Assembly: GCF_000813145.1 (NCBI RefSeq)
Contig: NZ_BAZF01000004.1
Span: 62,001-126,000, forward strand
Source of the DNA: Geobacter sp. OR-1
Lineage (GTDB): Bacteria > Desulfobacterota > Desulfuromonadia > Geobacterales > DSM-12255
Length of the DNA: 64,000 bases
Direction of reading: 5' to 3'
Shown here: in pieces, positions 28,291 to 37,522 of the stretch
Layout: each line of letters starts with the position of its first letter
Numbering within the stretch: the stretch's first letter is position 1
The notes under the pieces: model-generated
Databases searched by the model: none
Seen by the model: the letters and a program-made list of their open reading frames with translations, nothing else
Told to the model about the DNA's origin: nothing
Program-made: the position numbers and the translations under genes

Positions 28291-29756
28291 TGCTGACCTC
28301 CTTCATTTCTTGCGATCACACTCGGCCGGCGGGCCGCAGGTTCGCTAAGTGGCGCGCGGCTTAGCGCATGCTCAGTCAGATACGCCTCCGGTTTCATCAT
28401 CCGCTGGGTCTGCCAGAGCACCCGGACGATGTACGGCCATTGAGACGGCTTTACCTGTCTGACCCAGTCCAGCAGGCTCTTTTCCCCGGATGTGTTAAGG
28501 ATGGAGCGTTTCCAGGTCTCGGCATAAAGCTCGAAGAACCGCTGCGTCCCCAGTTTCGGCTCCCAGAGCAGATGGTGCATGTCGAAATTGCTCCAGGGCT
28601 GGTCCGGTATCTTTGCCTTGATCTCCTCGTAGAACTCGGTGCCAGGCAACGGGGTCAGCACCGTAAAACCGGCCCGCTGCAAGCCGTAGTGGGCAACGAA
28701 TTCCCACAGTTCCGAGAACTGTTCTTCGTCCCAGTCATGACTCACCAGGAAGTTGCCGTTGATGCCGTATCTGAGTTCCCGCGCCATCCGTACCGCCTCG
28801 ACGCTGTCAGTAACCTCCGAATCCTTGGCAATCCCTTCCAGCCCGGAATCGCTGGCCGCCTCCAGGCCGAGGAAAATGTCGAAGTCCCTGGCCAGCGGCC
28901 GCCAGGCAGCCATCACCTCGGCCCGTTTGGTGATCAGGTCGGTGCGGGTCTGCACCAGTATCCAGCGCTTGTACACCCCGCGTTTTTTCAGGGCTTGCGC
29001 CAGCTCCAGGCTCCGTTCCGGATCGTACCAAAAGAGGTCGTCGGCAACAAAGATCGAGTCCCCAGTAGCGGCAAAGTCCTCTACAACGGCAGCCAGGCTC
29101 CGCTCCCGGCAGGTGCGGCCATAGAACTGCCAGACCGAGCAGAACGAGCAGCGGTGCGGGCATCCGCGGGCGGTCTCAACGAGCCAGACCGGCTTGAACA
29201 GCAGGCAATGATAGCCGCTACGATGCCGCTCCACCAGGTGGCGGGCCGGGAGCCGGATCAGGTCGAGGCTGGTCCGCTCCGGCAGAGGCTGCGTGGTGAC
29301 CCAGCCATTCCCGGTCTTGAGCCGCAACGCCGGGACTTCGGTCAGAGGCATCCCCTTGTCAATGGCTTTGGCCAGGGCCGGCAGCACCTCTTCGCCGTCG
29401 TCCAGACAGACGGCATCGATCAGGTCATGCTCCAGCGGCGCCGGATAGGCAGCGGCAGCATGGCCGCCGACGATGATGAAGGCATCCGGTGCCAACCGCC
29501 GCACTTCGGCGGCAGTGGCAATGATCCGGTCGTACTCCAGGGCATGAAGGCAGGAAATGCCGACAATCCGCGGCGCGGTACGGCGAACCCAGGCAGTGGC
29601 GCCGGGGCGGAAACGGAGATCGGCCACCGTCACCTGATAACCTGCAGCCAGCAGGGCGGCGCCGATGTATTCCAGCCCTAGCGGCTCGACCCGGAAAAAC
29701 GGGCCGAGTCCGAATTTTTCATGCCCCGGATCGGGACGCAGGAGAAGAATTTTCAT
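28287..29756 (-). CDS. B12-binding-domain radical SAM protein
   Basis: A 489-residue radical SAM enzyme with an N-terminal cobalamin-type domain (RIVGISCLHALEYDRII, IIVGGHAAAAYP) and the cluster motif TARGCPHRCSFC near 200. Later core motifs are FLGLEAASDSGLEGI and LTPLPGTEFYEEI. The start overlaps the preceding radical SAM stop (ATGA), and the stop overlaps the small repeat protein. It differs from the 29753 and 41105 proteins in its N-terminal sequence and is probably a distinct activity. The substrate is unknown. Confidence 0.85.
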   Translation of the reverse strand: MKILLLRPDPGHEKFGLGPFFRVEPLGLEYIGAALLAAGYQVTVADLRFRPGATAWVRRTAPRIVGISCLHALEYDRIIATAAEVRRLAPDAFIIVGGHAAAAYPAPLEHDLIDAVCLDDGEEVLPALAKAIDKGMPLTEVPALRLKTGNGWVTTQPLPERTSLDLIRLPARHLVERHRSGYHCLLFKPVWLVETARGCPHRCSFCSVWQFYGRTCRERSLAAVVEDFAATGDSIFVADDLFWYDPERSLELAQALKKRGVYKRWILVQTRTDLITKRAEVMAAWRPLARDFDIFLGLEAASDSGLEGIAKDSEVTDSVEAVRMARELRYGINGNFLVSHDWDEEQFSELWEFVAHYGLQRAGFTVLTPLPGTEFYEEIKAKIPDQPWSNFDMHHLLWEPKLGTQRFFELYAETWKRSILNTSGEKSLLDWVRQVKPSQWPYIVRVLWQTQRMMKPEAYLTEHALSRAPLSEPAARRPSVIARNEGGQQ

Positions 29757-31042
29757 CTGTCGTGTTCCGGTATTGCATCGGGTTTATTAATGCCGCCCCG
29801 TCTGAGTAAATTATACAGCAGATGAACCGGCTTGCCCGGACCCTGCATGACCCGGCCGGCGATCTTCGGCCAGCGGTAGGCCTCCCAGCGTGCCTGCTGC
29901 CACCCCTTGTAGAGCTGTTCAGGGGTCATCAGTTTGGGGCGGAACACCACCTGGCCATGGTCGTAACGGCTCCAGTCCTTGTGCAGCAGCCGCCCTTCGA
30001 CGTCGAACTGATCAAACAGCGCCGTGCCCGGATACGGGGTGAGAATGTGAAAGGTCGGCAGACTCGGCCGGCACTCCTCCAGAAAGCGGACCGTTCGCTC
30101 GAAGACCCCTTCGTCGTGGTCGTCGAAGCCGAAGATCATCGACGCCTCCACCACCACGCCGGTGTCACGGATCCGCTTGATCAGATCGGCCTGGGAATAC
30201 CTGCTGCCGGTCTTCGGATGATTGGCGTACTCGCCGGCCATCGACTCGATACCGACAAAGATCCCGATGCAGCCGGAATCGGCCAGAAGCCGCACCGCCT
30301 CAGGGTCCTCGGCAAAGCGCAGGTTTGCCTGGCCGCCCCACTTCAGCCCCATCCCCCGCATCCCGGCCAGGATCGGCTTGGCCCGGGCCGCATCCCCCAG
30401 GATGTTGTCGTCGAGAAAGACCGTCAGCTTCCCGCTGAAACTGCGCAGTTCGGCCAGGATATCATCCGGATCGCGGTAGCGGAAACTCTTGCCGAAATAG
30501 TTGGTGGTGATGCAGAAGGGGCAGTCGTAGGGACAGCCGCGGCTCGCCTGCAGGGTCTGGGTGGTCAGGTACTGCTTCCCGTCGAAGATCTCCCTCCGGC
30601 CCCAGGGGATCGAAAGAGTTCCCCCCTCGGGGATGGCGGCCCGGTAGACCGGTTGCAGCCTGCCTGCCAGGGAATCGGCCAGCAGTTGGGCCCAGACCGG
30701 CTCCGCCTCGCCGATCACCACGCTATCGGCGTGCCGGCCCGCTTCGTCCGGGAGCACCGTCGGGTGAATACCCCCAAGCACTACTGCAACTCCCCGTTGC
30801 CGGAACCGATCGGCGATCTCGTAAGCATGCACCGCCTGGTGGGTCATGGCGGTGATCCCTACCAGGTCGAAGTTGCCGTCAAACGGCACATCCTCATGCA
30901 CCTCGTCGGCCAGGACAATCTCCCACTCTTCCGGAGTGGCTGCCGCTACCTGTTTCAAGGCCAGAGAAGGGAGCTGGAACCGCTTCACCCACCCCAGTTT
31001 ATGGGTGGCAGGATAAACCAGCAGCAGGCGGGGACGGCTCAT
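29753..31042 (-). CDS. B12-binding-domain radical SAM protein (paralogue of the 41105 gene)
   Basis: A 429-residue protein with LVGITAMTHQAVHAYEIA and VVLGGIHPTVLPDEA in the cobalamin-type domain and ASRGCPYDCPFC as cluster motif. It aligns along its length with the protein at 41105-42385 (shared ITAMT..A..AY, RREIF..K.YL and RGCP.DC.FC), so the two are duplicates within one operon. The start is coupled to the exporter stop by ATGA. A role in modifying an acyl or polyene chain is inferred from context only. Confidence 0.86.
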   Translation of the reverse strand: MSRPRLLLVYPATHKLGWVKRFQLPSLALKQVAAATPEEWEIVLADEVHEDVPFDGNFDLVGITAMTHQAVHAYEIADRFRQRGVAVVLGGIHPTVLPDEAGRHADSVVIGEAEPVWAQLLADSLAGRLQPVYRAAIPEGGTLSIPWGRREIFDGKQYLTTQTLQASRGCPYDCPFCITTNYFGKSFRYRDPDDILAELRSFSGKLTVFLDDNILGDAARAKPILAGMRGMGLKWGGQANLRFAEDPEAVRLLADSGCIGIFVGIESMAGEYANHPKTGSRYSQADLIKRIRDTGVVVEASMIFGFDDHDEGVFERTVRFLEECRPSLPTFHILTPYPGTALFDQFDVEGRLLHKDWSRYDHGQVVFRPKLMTPEQLYKGWQQARWEAYRWPKIAGRVMQGPGKPVHLLYNLLRRGGINKPDAIPEHDR

Positions 31043-33558
31043 AATACACCTCCGCTACGACGGAAAAAGGCGGGGAGTGCCACCAGCGAAAACAGGGCGG
31101 TGGCACCGATGCCGAAATTGGTGGCCCAGCCGACTGAAGAGAGGGCGCCGTAATCGGTGAAGGCCAGCGAGCCAAAGCCGGCAATGGTGGTTAGCGCGGA
31201 GAGGAGCACCGCCCGCCCAGCCTGTACAAACGAATCCGCCATATTCTCCCCGCATCTGGCCGAACCGACCCGGTGGGCGATGTGCATCCCGTAATCATTC
31301 CCCATCCCCAGTATTGTCACCAGCACCATGGCGTTCATGAAATTGATCCCCATGCCGATGGCTGCCATTAGCCCAAGCATGGCAGCAACCCCGGCAAGCA
31401 CCGGAAAGAGAGAGAAGAATACCCCTTGCGTATCCCGGAAATGGGCCAGCAGCAGAAACAGCACCACCACGCCGCCAAGCAGGGCGCTCCAGAGGAAATT
31501 CCGGCGCACCAGTTCGGCCAGCTGCCGGCTCACCAGGTCGATGCTGGTGGCTCTGGCCCCAGGCACCTGCCTCTGCAGATCATTTAGAAAACTGTCGACC
31601 GGGAATTCGTCGCCCCGGTAGTGGAGATAGGATATTAAGTGATATCCCGCCTCATCGCGGTGCAGGTGACGGTTTACCACCCCCCTGAGTGGTGATGCTG
31701 TCAGCAGGTCGATACCTGCAGCCACCGGCTGCTCGGTTGCGCTGGCCAGCCCAGCCATACCGGTCAGAAACGACCCGAACGGTTCAAGGCTGAAGCCGGC
31801 CAGTTCAAGGTTCTGTCGAACCTCGGCAGCCGGGTTGCGGCCGGCAAGCTCGCTCCGCAACCCCTCGCTGATCCGGCGCTGGGTATCGGCATCGTTCACC
31901 AGCATACCGATGCTGGAATAATCGGTCAGTCTGCCGTCCTGCAGGTAACCGGAAACCAGGCTGTCCACCAATCCCCCCTGCTTGAGGACCGAATCGCGGT
32001 CAGTGCCGTCAATTGCCACCAGCAGCTGCTTAGGACTGATAGCCAGGTGGCGTTCGATCTTCTCCTGGGTCAGGAACGCCTCCGAGTTACGCGGCTGCAG
32101 GTTCTTCAGCTCCCCCTCAAAGGTGATTCCGGTGGCTGAAACCGCGGCAACCACCACGACAATGACGGCTGTTGCGCGAAATGGCAGGGGAAAGCGCTGA
32201 GCCAGCCGCCAGACCGAAGCCAGACCGAAGCCCGGAAGCGGAGCGTACCGGGCAGCGGGCGAGCGGCGCTCCATGAAGAGCAGCAGCGGCGGCAGGAACA
32301 GAAAGGTGGCATACATGGTGGCAATCACCCCCAGCCCCACCAGCAGTCCCAGCTCGGAAAGTGCGCGGACATCGGCTATAACCATACAGAGAAACGGCAG
32401 AGCGGTAGTGGTGGCGGCGGTGAAAATGCCGTGACCGGTATCGAGGCACGCCAGCTCCAGGGCGGCATCACGGTCCAGGCCTCGGCTCCGCTCCATATGG
32501 AACCGGTCGTAGAGATGGATAGAGTAGTCGGTGCCAAGGCCGATGATCAGCGCCATGAAGGCAAAGGCAATGATATGGACCGATGTCAGCACGGCACCTG
32601 CCACCCCCAGGGCCAGGGCCACTCCCCAGGCAATGATCAGCGGCAGCAACAGAGTCGGCAGCCAACGGCGGTAGGTGGCAAAAAACAGCGCCAGTACCAC
32701 CAGCAGCGACGAACCGATGCAGAGGAGAATCTCCCGTTTCATGGTCGCTTCGTCAATGGCCGCGGAAACATGGGCGCCGGCGCAGGAGATCCTGACCTTG
32801 GCCCCCTGGCGGGCCGTATCGATGGCGGAGGCCAAGCGGCGGGCAAAGGCCATGTCCTGCACCGGCCGGTCCGGTTCGGCGATCATGATCAGCACCTGCT
32901 GGTCGCGGGAGAGAAAATACGGCGATGCCGGGTCAAGGTCGAGGGCCTGCCCACCCTTCTTGAGCCGCGGCAGCACCAGGTCCCGCAGGTTCAACGGGTC
33001 GGCGGTCATTAGCTCTGCCATCCCCATCCCGGCCTGGCTGGCCAGTGCCGTCACCGTGCCGTCCAGGGCTGCCCGTTGTCCAGCCGGGGTCAGGCGCTCA
33101 AGATAGGCCGGCACCTGCTCCGGCGACAGGAAGAGCTGAGGCATGATCACGGCCCGACCGACAAATGCGGCAAAGGGAACGACATCTTTCTCCTCATAGA
33201 GCCGATAGGTAACCCGTTTAAAGGCCGGCCGGCCGTCTATTGCCAGCTGCCGGAGCCGACCGGCGAACCGTTCGCTCTCCGCAGCCAGGATGGCCGGTTC
33301 ACCTTCGATCAGGAAATACGCCTCGTTGGCGCTGCCGGTCCAGCGCAGGGTATCGAGCAAGAGCTTCAGCGCGCCGGAACGGGCCGGGAAGAGCTGAAAG
33401 ACATCGGATTCGAAGCGGGTGGTGGCGATTGATGCCAGTGAAAGGAGGAGCAGCAACAGCGAAACCGCCAGGGTGGCGCCGGGGCGGTTGGTGGCAATAC
33501 GGTGCAGCCAGGCCAAGTGGCGATGAATAAGGCCGTTGACGGCTGAGGTAAGTGACAT
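31039..33558 (-). CDS. MMPL/RND-family lipid exporter
   Basis: An 839-residue inner-membrane protein with two matching halves, each with one helix, a large periplasmic domain and about five helices. Conserved RND/MMPL segments occur twice: GLGTDYSIHLYDRFHMER in the first half and GMGNDYGMHIAHRVG in the second. Relatives export lipids, hopanoids or polyene lipids, and an MMPL exporter is a standard member of aryl-polyene-type clusters. It lies 2 bp after the LolB-like gene, and its stop overlaps a radical SAM start. With the LolA-like and LolB-like genes it forms a likely route from inner membrane to outer membrane. Confidence 0.9.
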   Translation of the reverse strand: MSLTSAVNGLIHRHLAWLHRIATNRPGATLAVSLLLLLLSLASIATTRFESDVFQLFPARSGALKLLLDTLRWTGSANEAYFLIEGEPAILAAESERFAGRLRQLAIDGRPAFKRVTYRLYEEKDVVPFAAFVGRAVIMPQLFLSPEQVPAYLERLTPAGQRAALDGTVTALASQAGMGMAELMTADPLNLRDLVLPRLKKGGQALDLDPASPYFLSRDQQVLIMIAEPDRPVQDMAFARRLASAIDTARQGAKVRISCAGAHVSAAIDEATMKREILLCIGSSLLVVLALFFATYRRWLPTLLLPLIIAWGVALALGVAGAVLTSVHIIAFAFMALIIGLGTDYSIHLYDRFHMERSRGLDRDAALELACLDTGHGIFTAATTTALPFLCMVIADVRALSELGLLVGLGVIATMYATFLFLPPLLLFMERRSPAARYAPLPGFGLASVWRLAQRFPLPFRATAVIVVVVAAVSATGITFEGELKNLQPRNSEAFLTQEKIERHLAISPKQLLVAIDGTDRDSVLKQGGLVDSLVSGYLQDGRLTDYSSIGMLVNDADTQRRISEGLRSELAGRNPAAEVRQNLELAGFSLEPFGSFLTGMAGLASATEQPVAAGIDLLTASPLRGVVNRHLHRDEAGYHLISYLHYRGDEFPVDSFLNDLQRQVPGARATSIDLVSRQLAELVRRNFLWSALLGGVVVLFLLLAHFRDTQGVFFSLFPVLAGVAAMLGLMAAIGMGINFMNAMVLVTILGMGNDYGMHIAHRVGSARCGENMADSFVQAGRAVLLSALTTIAGFGSLAFTDYGALSSVGWATNFGIGATALFSLVALPAFFRRSGGVL

Positions 33559-33560
33559 AA

Positions 33561-34257
33561 TCAGGAGGTCGGGAACTGGGACAGCGGCAACACTGTCACC
33601 CCGTCCAGAGCTGGGACAAAGGCCTTTTCATCAAGGGGCATGTTGACTTCCGGCTCATCCAGGGTGATCCGCACCGCGATGCCGATCCGGTCCGTGATCT
33701 CGATGGTAGTGGGTACCGGTACGCCGTTGACTGACTGGTAACCCTCATACCGCACCTCGTCGCCATCGACACGTTTCTTCAGGACCAGCCCCTGTGCGTC
33801 GAAATCGACGGTCTCGCGTTCGCCATCGGCCCGCCTCCGGCTCATATGCTCCTGGCCTGCCTTTTCCGGGACGACCCGTTCGGTGGTCCAGCGCAGAAGC
33901 CGCCACCCCTGCAGTGCCGGGGCATCGGGAAGCTCTGACAGCACCCCCTGATAGGCAAGGTTCTGGGAAGAAGCGACGTAGAGCAGGTGATCGCCGCTCA
34001 TGAACATCTCCGCAACGGTGGTGCCGAACGGGGACAGGATCACAAGTCGGAACTGGTCCGGCGAGCGCATGATCATGTAACCCCGCCCGGAAAGCCCTTT
34101 TTCACCGGCCTTTACCGATATTGTCACGCTACTGGTCAGGGTGTCGATGGTGGCCGCAGGGTTCATGGGCGGGGATACGGCTACCGGCGCGGAGGCGCAG
34201 CCGGCGAACAATGTCAGTGACAGCAGGGCTGTCAGAAAAAAACCGGTAATTGATCAT
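33561..34257 (-). CDS. LolB-like outer-membrane lipoprotein (frame break in signal peptide at T7)
   Basis: The mature domain resembles LolB/DUF4292: TSSVTISVKAGEKGLSGRG, FRLVILSPFGTTVAEMF and YASSQNLAYQG. A lipobox LFAGC is present. ATG 34257 overlaps the LolA stop as ATGA but is in the wrong frame after a run of seven T (34236-34242, minus strand). With six T the protein would start MINYRFFLTALLSLTLFAGC, a textbook lipoprotein signal; total length would be 231 residues. Without that change only TTG 34211 is available, leaving no signal peptide. In the family, LolB receives lipoproteins from LolA; here it may accept the exported lipid. Confidence 0.75.
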
Positions 34258-34874
34258 TCCAGTCTGAAGTCCTTTTCCCCTAACCCCACATTGGCCTTCA
34301 GCCTGTGAAAGGTGATGGCGGTCCGGTTGCCGTTCCGCTCTTCGATCACCAGTTTGCGCAACCTGCCGTCGCTGCCGCTGGTAAGGGTTATGGCGCGAAC
34401 CTGGCCGGTTTTCCTGGGCGAGAGGGTGAGGGTTTGGGTTTCTCCGGTCAGGTCTGCCTTGGCTTCAACCCCTTCCGGAACTGCGGTCAGCGGCTTGGCG
34501 AGCAGATCGAGCCAGCGACTGAGCCCTTCTTCCGCCGGGAGCGCGATCTGCTGGCGGTTCTTCTCCTTCGGGAAATACAGTTCGATGGCACGGTCGCGCA
34601 GGACCATCCGGCTCGCATAAGGGGGTTTCAGCTCCATGAAAAAGAGATCTGGTTTGCGAAAGCGTACCGAACCGGAGGAAACCAGCTTCCGCTTCATCAC
34701 TGCCAGCTGCTTCTCCTGGGTGATCTCCGCGGTGAAATCACGCATCTCCGCAAACCCCTGGCGCAGGTTTTCCAGCGCCTGCAGAGGTGGTATCGGAGCC
34801 GCGTTTGCAGCCAGCGGCAGGGTCACCATAATAAAAACTGCCAATAGCCTCATCATCCGGCCTCTCATGGTCAT
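34254..34874 (-). CDS. LolA-like outer-membrane lipoprotein carrier
   Basis: A 206-residue periplasmic carrier with signal peptide (ending LAANA) and the LolA half-barrel pattern: MRDFTAEITQEKQLAVMKRKL, SGSVRFRKPDLFFMEL and RLRKLVIEERNGNRT. LolA ferries hydrophobic cargo across the periplasm. This copy is embedded in a biosynthetic operon next to LolB-like and MMPL genes, as in aryl-polyene clusters, so it probably serves the operon product rather than general lipoprotein sorting. The start overlaps the dehydratase stop (ATGA). Confidence 0.85.
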   Translation of the reverse strand: MTMRGRMMRLLAVFIMVTLPLAANAAPIPPLQALENLRQGFAEMRDFTAEITQEKQLAVMKRKLVSSGSVRFRKPDLFFMELKPPYASRMVLRDRAIELYFPKEKNRQQIALPAEEGLSRWLDLLAKPLTAVPEGVEAKADLTGETQTLTLSPRKTGQVRAITLTSGSDGRLRKLVIEERNGNRTAITFHRLKANVGLGEKDFRLE

Positions 34875-35257
34875 AGTTTCCCCACCCCGAGGGTCAGGCT
34901 GGCCCGGGTCAGGATCGTGCCGCCAGAGGACACCTCCCCGTCGATCATGAACAGCCGGCCAAACGATTTCACGACCCGGACGCTAAACGCGAGGGTATCG
35001 CCGGGGCAAAAAGGGGCCAGGAACTCGGCATGATCGATGGTGGCCAGGAAGCCGCCTTCTCCTTCTTCCTGGACCGTCGCCACCCCGGCCAGCTGGGCCA
35101 GCCCCTCCACCATCAGGAAGCTGGTGAAGCAATGGTCGTCGGCGCTCACCCGGCGGATCGCGGCAGCGGCAACACCCGGTTCGCGGGCGGTGATCCGGTC
35201 AAGAAACAGAAACGGGTATCGGTGGGGGAGATATGCCGTAGGGTCGGGGTTAAACAG
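34871..35257 (-). CDS. FabZ/ApeP-like 3-hydroxyacyl-ACP dehydratase
   Basis: A hot-dog-fold dehydratase for the elongation cycle. YLPHRYPFLFLDRI is the classic FabZ start; FTSFLMVEGLAQLAG retains the catalytic-region Glu, but the GHFPGxPxxPG loop is shortened, more like the ApeP-type dehydratases of aryl-polyene pathways. No ATG fits well: CTG 35257 sits five bases after GGAGG and just past the ketosynthase stop, giving 128 residues. ATG 35332 would overlap the ketosynthase gene by 83 bp. The stop overlaps the LolA-like gene. Confidence 0.78.
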   Translation of the reverse strand: MFNPDPTAYLPHRYPFLFLDRITAREPGVAAAAIRRVSADDHCFTSFLMVEGLAQLAGVATVQEEGEGGFLATIDHAEFLAPFCPGDTLAFSVRVVKSFGRLFMIDGEVSSGGTILTRASLTLGVGKL

Positions 35258-36290
35258 GCGCTCCTCCGGTAAACGAAATGGCAAAGTACGGCCCCTCCGG
35301 AGAGGCGGCGAGATGCAGACCGGTTTCTCCATCGGCAAGGGTCGCCACCAGCGCCGCCATGGCCAAGCCCCCCATGGCAATCGACCGGCCGGTGACCGGC
35401 GGCAGTGCGACCCGCGGCGTACGGGGCAGCAGATCGGCAAACAACGGCATCAGGTCGGCTGTTCCGGACAACGAGAGCAGTTCCGGTTGCCCAGGCGGGA
35501 GCAGTTTCCCGACCGCTTCGGACTCGCGACCCGCCAGCAGCAAACCGAGCGTCCGGACCGCGGTTACCGTACCCAGGATTTCAGCCCTACGCGCCTCGGC
35601 ATGGGCTCTTCGCTCCAGCACCAGCAGCCCGCACCCTTCGGCATAGTCAGCGGCATAGTGTCGGTCCTGGTGCAGGGCATGGAACCCCTGCAGCATCCGC
35701 GGGGTAAGCTCATCGACTCCGCCGGTCACCATGACGTCGGCCCGCCCCTCGGCAATGAAACGGCAGGCGAGCTGGAAGGCGCTTTCGGCGGAGCAGAACC
35801 GCTGCACCGTGGTGACGTTCGGCCCCTGCAGGCCGTGCTCGATGGAGGCGTTGCTGGCCGCGGCATTGGCAACGGTATTTGGAAACAGCATCGGCGCCAG
35901 GCCATCGACCCCGGTCTGGAAGTATCCGGTCAGAAACTCCTCGGAATTGGCTATGCCGCCAAACCCCGATCCCATGGTGATGCCGATCCGCTCCGGAGAC
36001 AGCGAACCCTTTGTCACCCCGGCATGGCTAAGTGCCAGTCCGGTTGCCACCGTGGCCAGCAGGCTGCAGCGATCGAACTTGCGCGCCTTGAGCGGCGGCA
36101 TGAAGTCGGCGGTGCGAAACTGTGCCGCCTTGCCCCATCTAAGCCCGGGCCTTACGGCAATCTCCTCCGGGACAGGGGTAAGACAGCTCTCGCTGTTACG
36201 CACCGCTGCCACCAGCAGTTCGACACCGACGCCGGCAGCAGAGATGGCTGCCAGGCCGGTGATGACAATATCCGAAGTTTCCTGGATCAT
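35250..36290 (-). CDS. Short ketosynthase lacking both active-site histidines (chain-length-factor-like)
   Basis: A 346-residue FabF relative, about 60 residues shorter than usual. The nucleophile region is VQRFCSAESAFQLA, so a Cys remains. The position of the first His (HGTGT in active enzymes) reads LSGTAD, and that of the second (GHxLGAAG) reads TGRSIAMGG, so both His are gone. In type II polyketide and aryl-polyene systems an inactive partner of this sort dimerises with the true ketosynthase. It is encoded directly after the intact ketosynthase with an ATGA overlap, which supports a heterodimer. ATG 36290 (MIQETSDIVITG) is the start. Confidence 0.85.
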   Translation of the reverse strand: MIQETSDIVITGLAAISAAGVGVELLVAAVRNSESCLTPVPEEIAVRPGLRWGKAAQFRTADFMPPLKARKFDRCSLLATVATGLALSHAGVTKGSLSPERIGITMGSGFGGIANSEEFLTGYFQTGVDGLAPMLFPNTVANAAASNASIEHGLQGPNVTTVQRFCSAESAFQLACRFIAEGRADVMVTGGVDELTPRMLQGFHALHQDRHYAADYAEGCGLLVLERRAHAEARRAEILGTVTAVRTLGLLLAGRESEAVGKLLPPGQPELLSLSGTADLMPLFADLLPRTPRVALPPVTGRSIAMGGLAMAALVATLADGETGLHLAASPEGPYFAISFTGGAPV

Positions 36291-37489
36291 AGGCTCAGCA
36301 CCAGAGAAGTGATGTTGCCGCCAAAGGCGAACGAGTTGGAGATGGCCGTTGTGGCGGTCGTGGCACGGGCGCCTCCATGGCAGTAGTCGAGGTCGCACTC
36401 CGGGTCGCGCCCGCGGAAATGGAGGGTCTTCGGGATCATCCGCTCCCCGAGGGCCAGCACTGTGGCCACCGCTTCGATCGCCCCTGCCGCCCCCAAGCAA
36501 TGGCCGGTCACCGGCTTGGTGGAGACCAGCGGCACCCCTGCCGCCTGCTCGCCGAAGACCAGCTTTATGACATTGGACTCGACCACGTCGTTGAGCGGGG
36601 TCCCGGTGCCATGGGCATTGACCCAGCCGATCTCCTCCTTAGCAACGCCGGCGGCAGCCATGGCAGCGTGCATCAGCCGGGCTGCCACCTGGCCAGTCGG
36701 ATCTGGCGCGGTCATGTGGTGAGCCTCGCCGGCCATGGCATACCCCAGCACAGAACCGTATATCCTTGCTCCACGAAGACGCGCCGCGCTCTCCCGCTCC
36801 AGGACTATGAATGCGGCCCCTTCGCCGAGGGTGATCCCCTGGCGCCCGAGGCTGAACGGTGCGCACGGCTCGGGATCGACGACCTTGAGCGAATTGAACC
36901 CGGCAAAGGTGAGCATGGAGAGGGTATCTGAGCCGCCGCAGACCACGGCGTCGAGCCTACCGCTCGCAACCAGATCCGCACCCCAGCCGATGGCGGTGGC
37001 AGAGGAGGAGCAGGCGGTGGTGATAGTCCCCTGGTAACCGGCGAACCCGAATTCCGAAGCAATTACAGTGGCGGTCTTGTCCGGCAATATCCCCCGCAGC
37101 AGGCTCGGCGAGGCGGCCCGGTCATGCAGGGCGGCATCGAGCCACTGTTCCGACTGGAACATCCCGGCAGCTCCGGCGCCGACAATCACCCCCACAGAGT
37201 ACGGATCGTAGTTCTCGGAAATTCCGCTGTCGTTTAGGGCCTCGCCGGCTGCAATCAGCCCGAACTGGTCGGCCCTGGAAAGCTTTGCGGCTTTGCGGCT
37301 GCCGAACCGCGCCGCAGGGTCGAACCCTTTGACCTGCACCGCGATTCGTGACGGAAACCTGGCCACATCGAACAGGTCCACCGGCCCAACGCCGCTTTTC
37401 CCTTCGATGATGGCGGTCCGAAACCGTGGGATATCCTGACCGGCGCCGCAGAAGACGCCGAGACCGGTAATGACCACCCGTTCACGCAT
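36287..37489 (-). CDS. Beta-ketoacyl-ACP synthase (FabF-type, active)
   Basis: The condensing enzyme of the cluster, 400 residues. The full catalytic triad is visible: Cys in TTACSSSATA, His in NAHGTGTPLND and His in TGHCLGAAGA. It extends an acyl-ACP chain with malonyl-ACP. ATG 37489 (MRERVVITGLG) is chosen; the upstream in-frame extension runs into a dispersed repeat. It is translationally coupled to the His-less ketosynthase. Housekeeping FabF genes usually lie beside acpP and fabG of fatty acid synthesis; here the setting with radical SAM and exporter genes points to a specialised pathway. Confidence 0.92.
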   Translation of the reverse strand: MRERVVITGLGVFCGAGQDIPRFRTAIIEGKSGVGPVDLFDVARFPSRIAVQVKGFDPAARFGSRKAAKLSRADQFGLIAAGEALNDSGISENYDPYSVGVIVGAGAAGMFQSEQWLDAALHDRAASPSLLRGILPDKTATVIASEFGFAGYQGTITTACSSSATAIGWGADLVASGRLDAVVCGGSDTLSMLTFAGFNSLKVVDPEPCAPFSLGRQGITLGEGAAFIVLERESAARLRGARIYGSVLGYAMAGEAHHMTAPDPTGQVAARLMHAAMAAAGVAKEEIGWVNAHGTGTPLNDVVESNVIKLVFGEQAAGVPLVSTKPVTGHCLGAAGAIEAVATVLALGERMIPKTLHFRGRDPECDLDYCHGGARATTATTAISNSFAFGGNITSLVLSL

Positions 37490-37522
37490 GATAAAAGGAA
37501 CTCCCATGATATTGTAAACCCA

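Noticed and set aside
28368-31153. Two plus-strand open frames of over 430 codons opposite the radical SAM genes
   Set aside because: They mirror the codon bias of the minus-strand radical SAM genes, which have intact cluster motifs and overlapping starts.
35258-35332. ATG 35332 as start of the dehydratase
   Set aside because: It would overlap the ketosynthase by 83 bp and add residues with no similarity to the family; the CTG after GGAGG fits better, though it remains uncertain.
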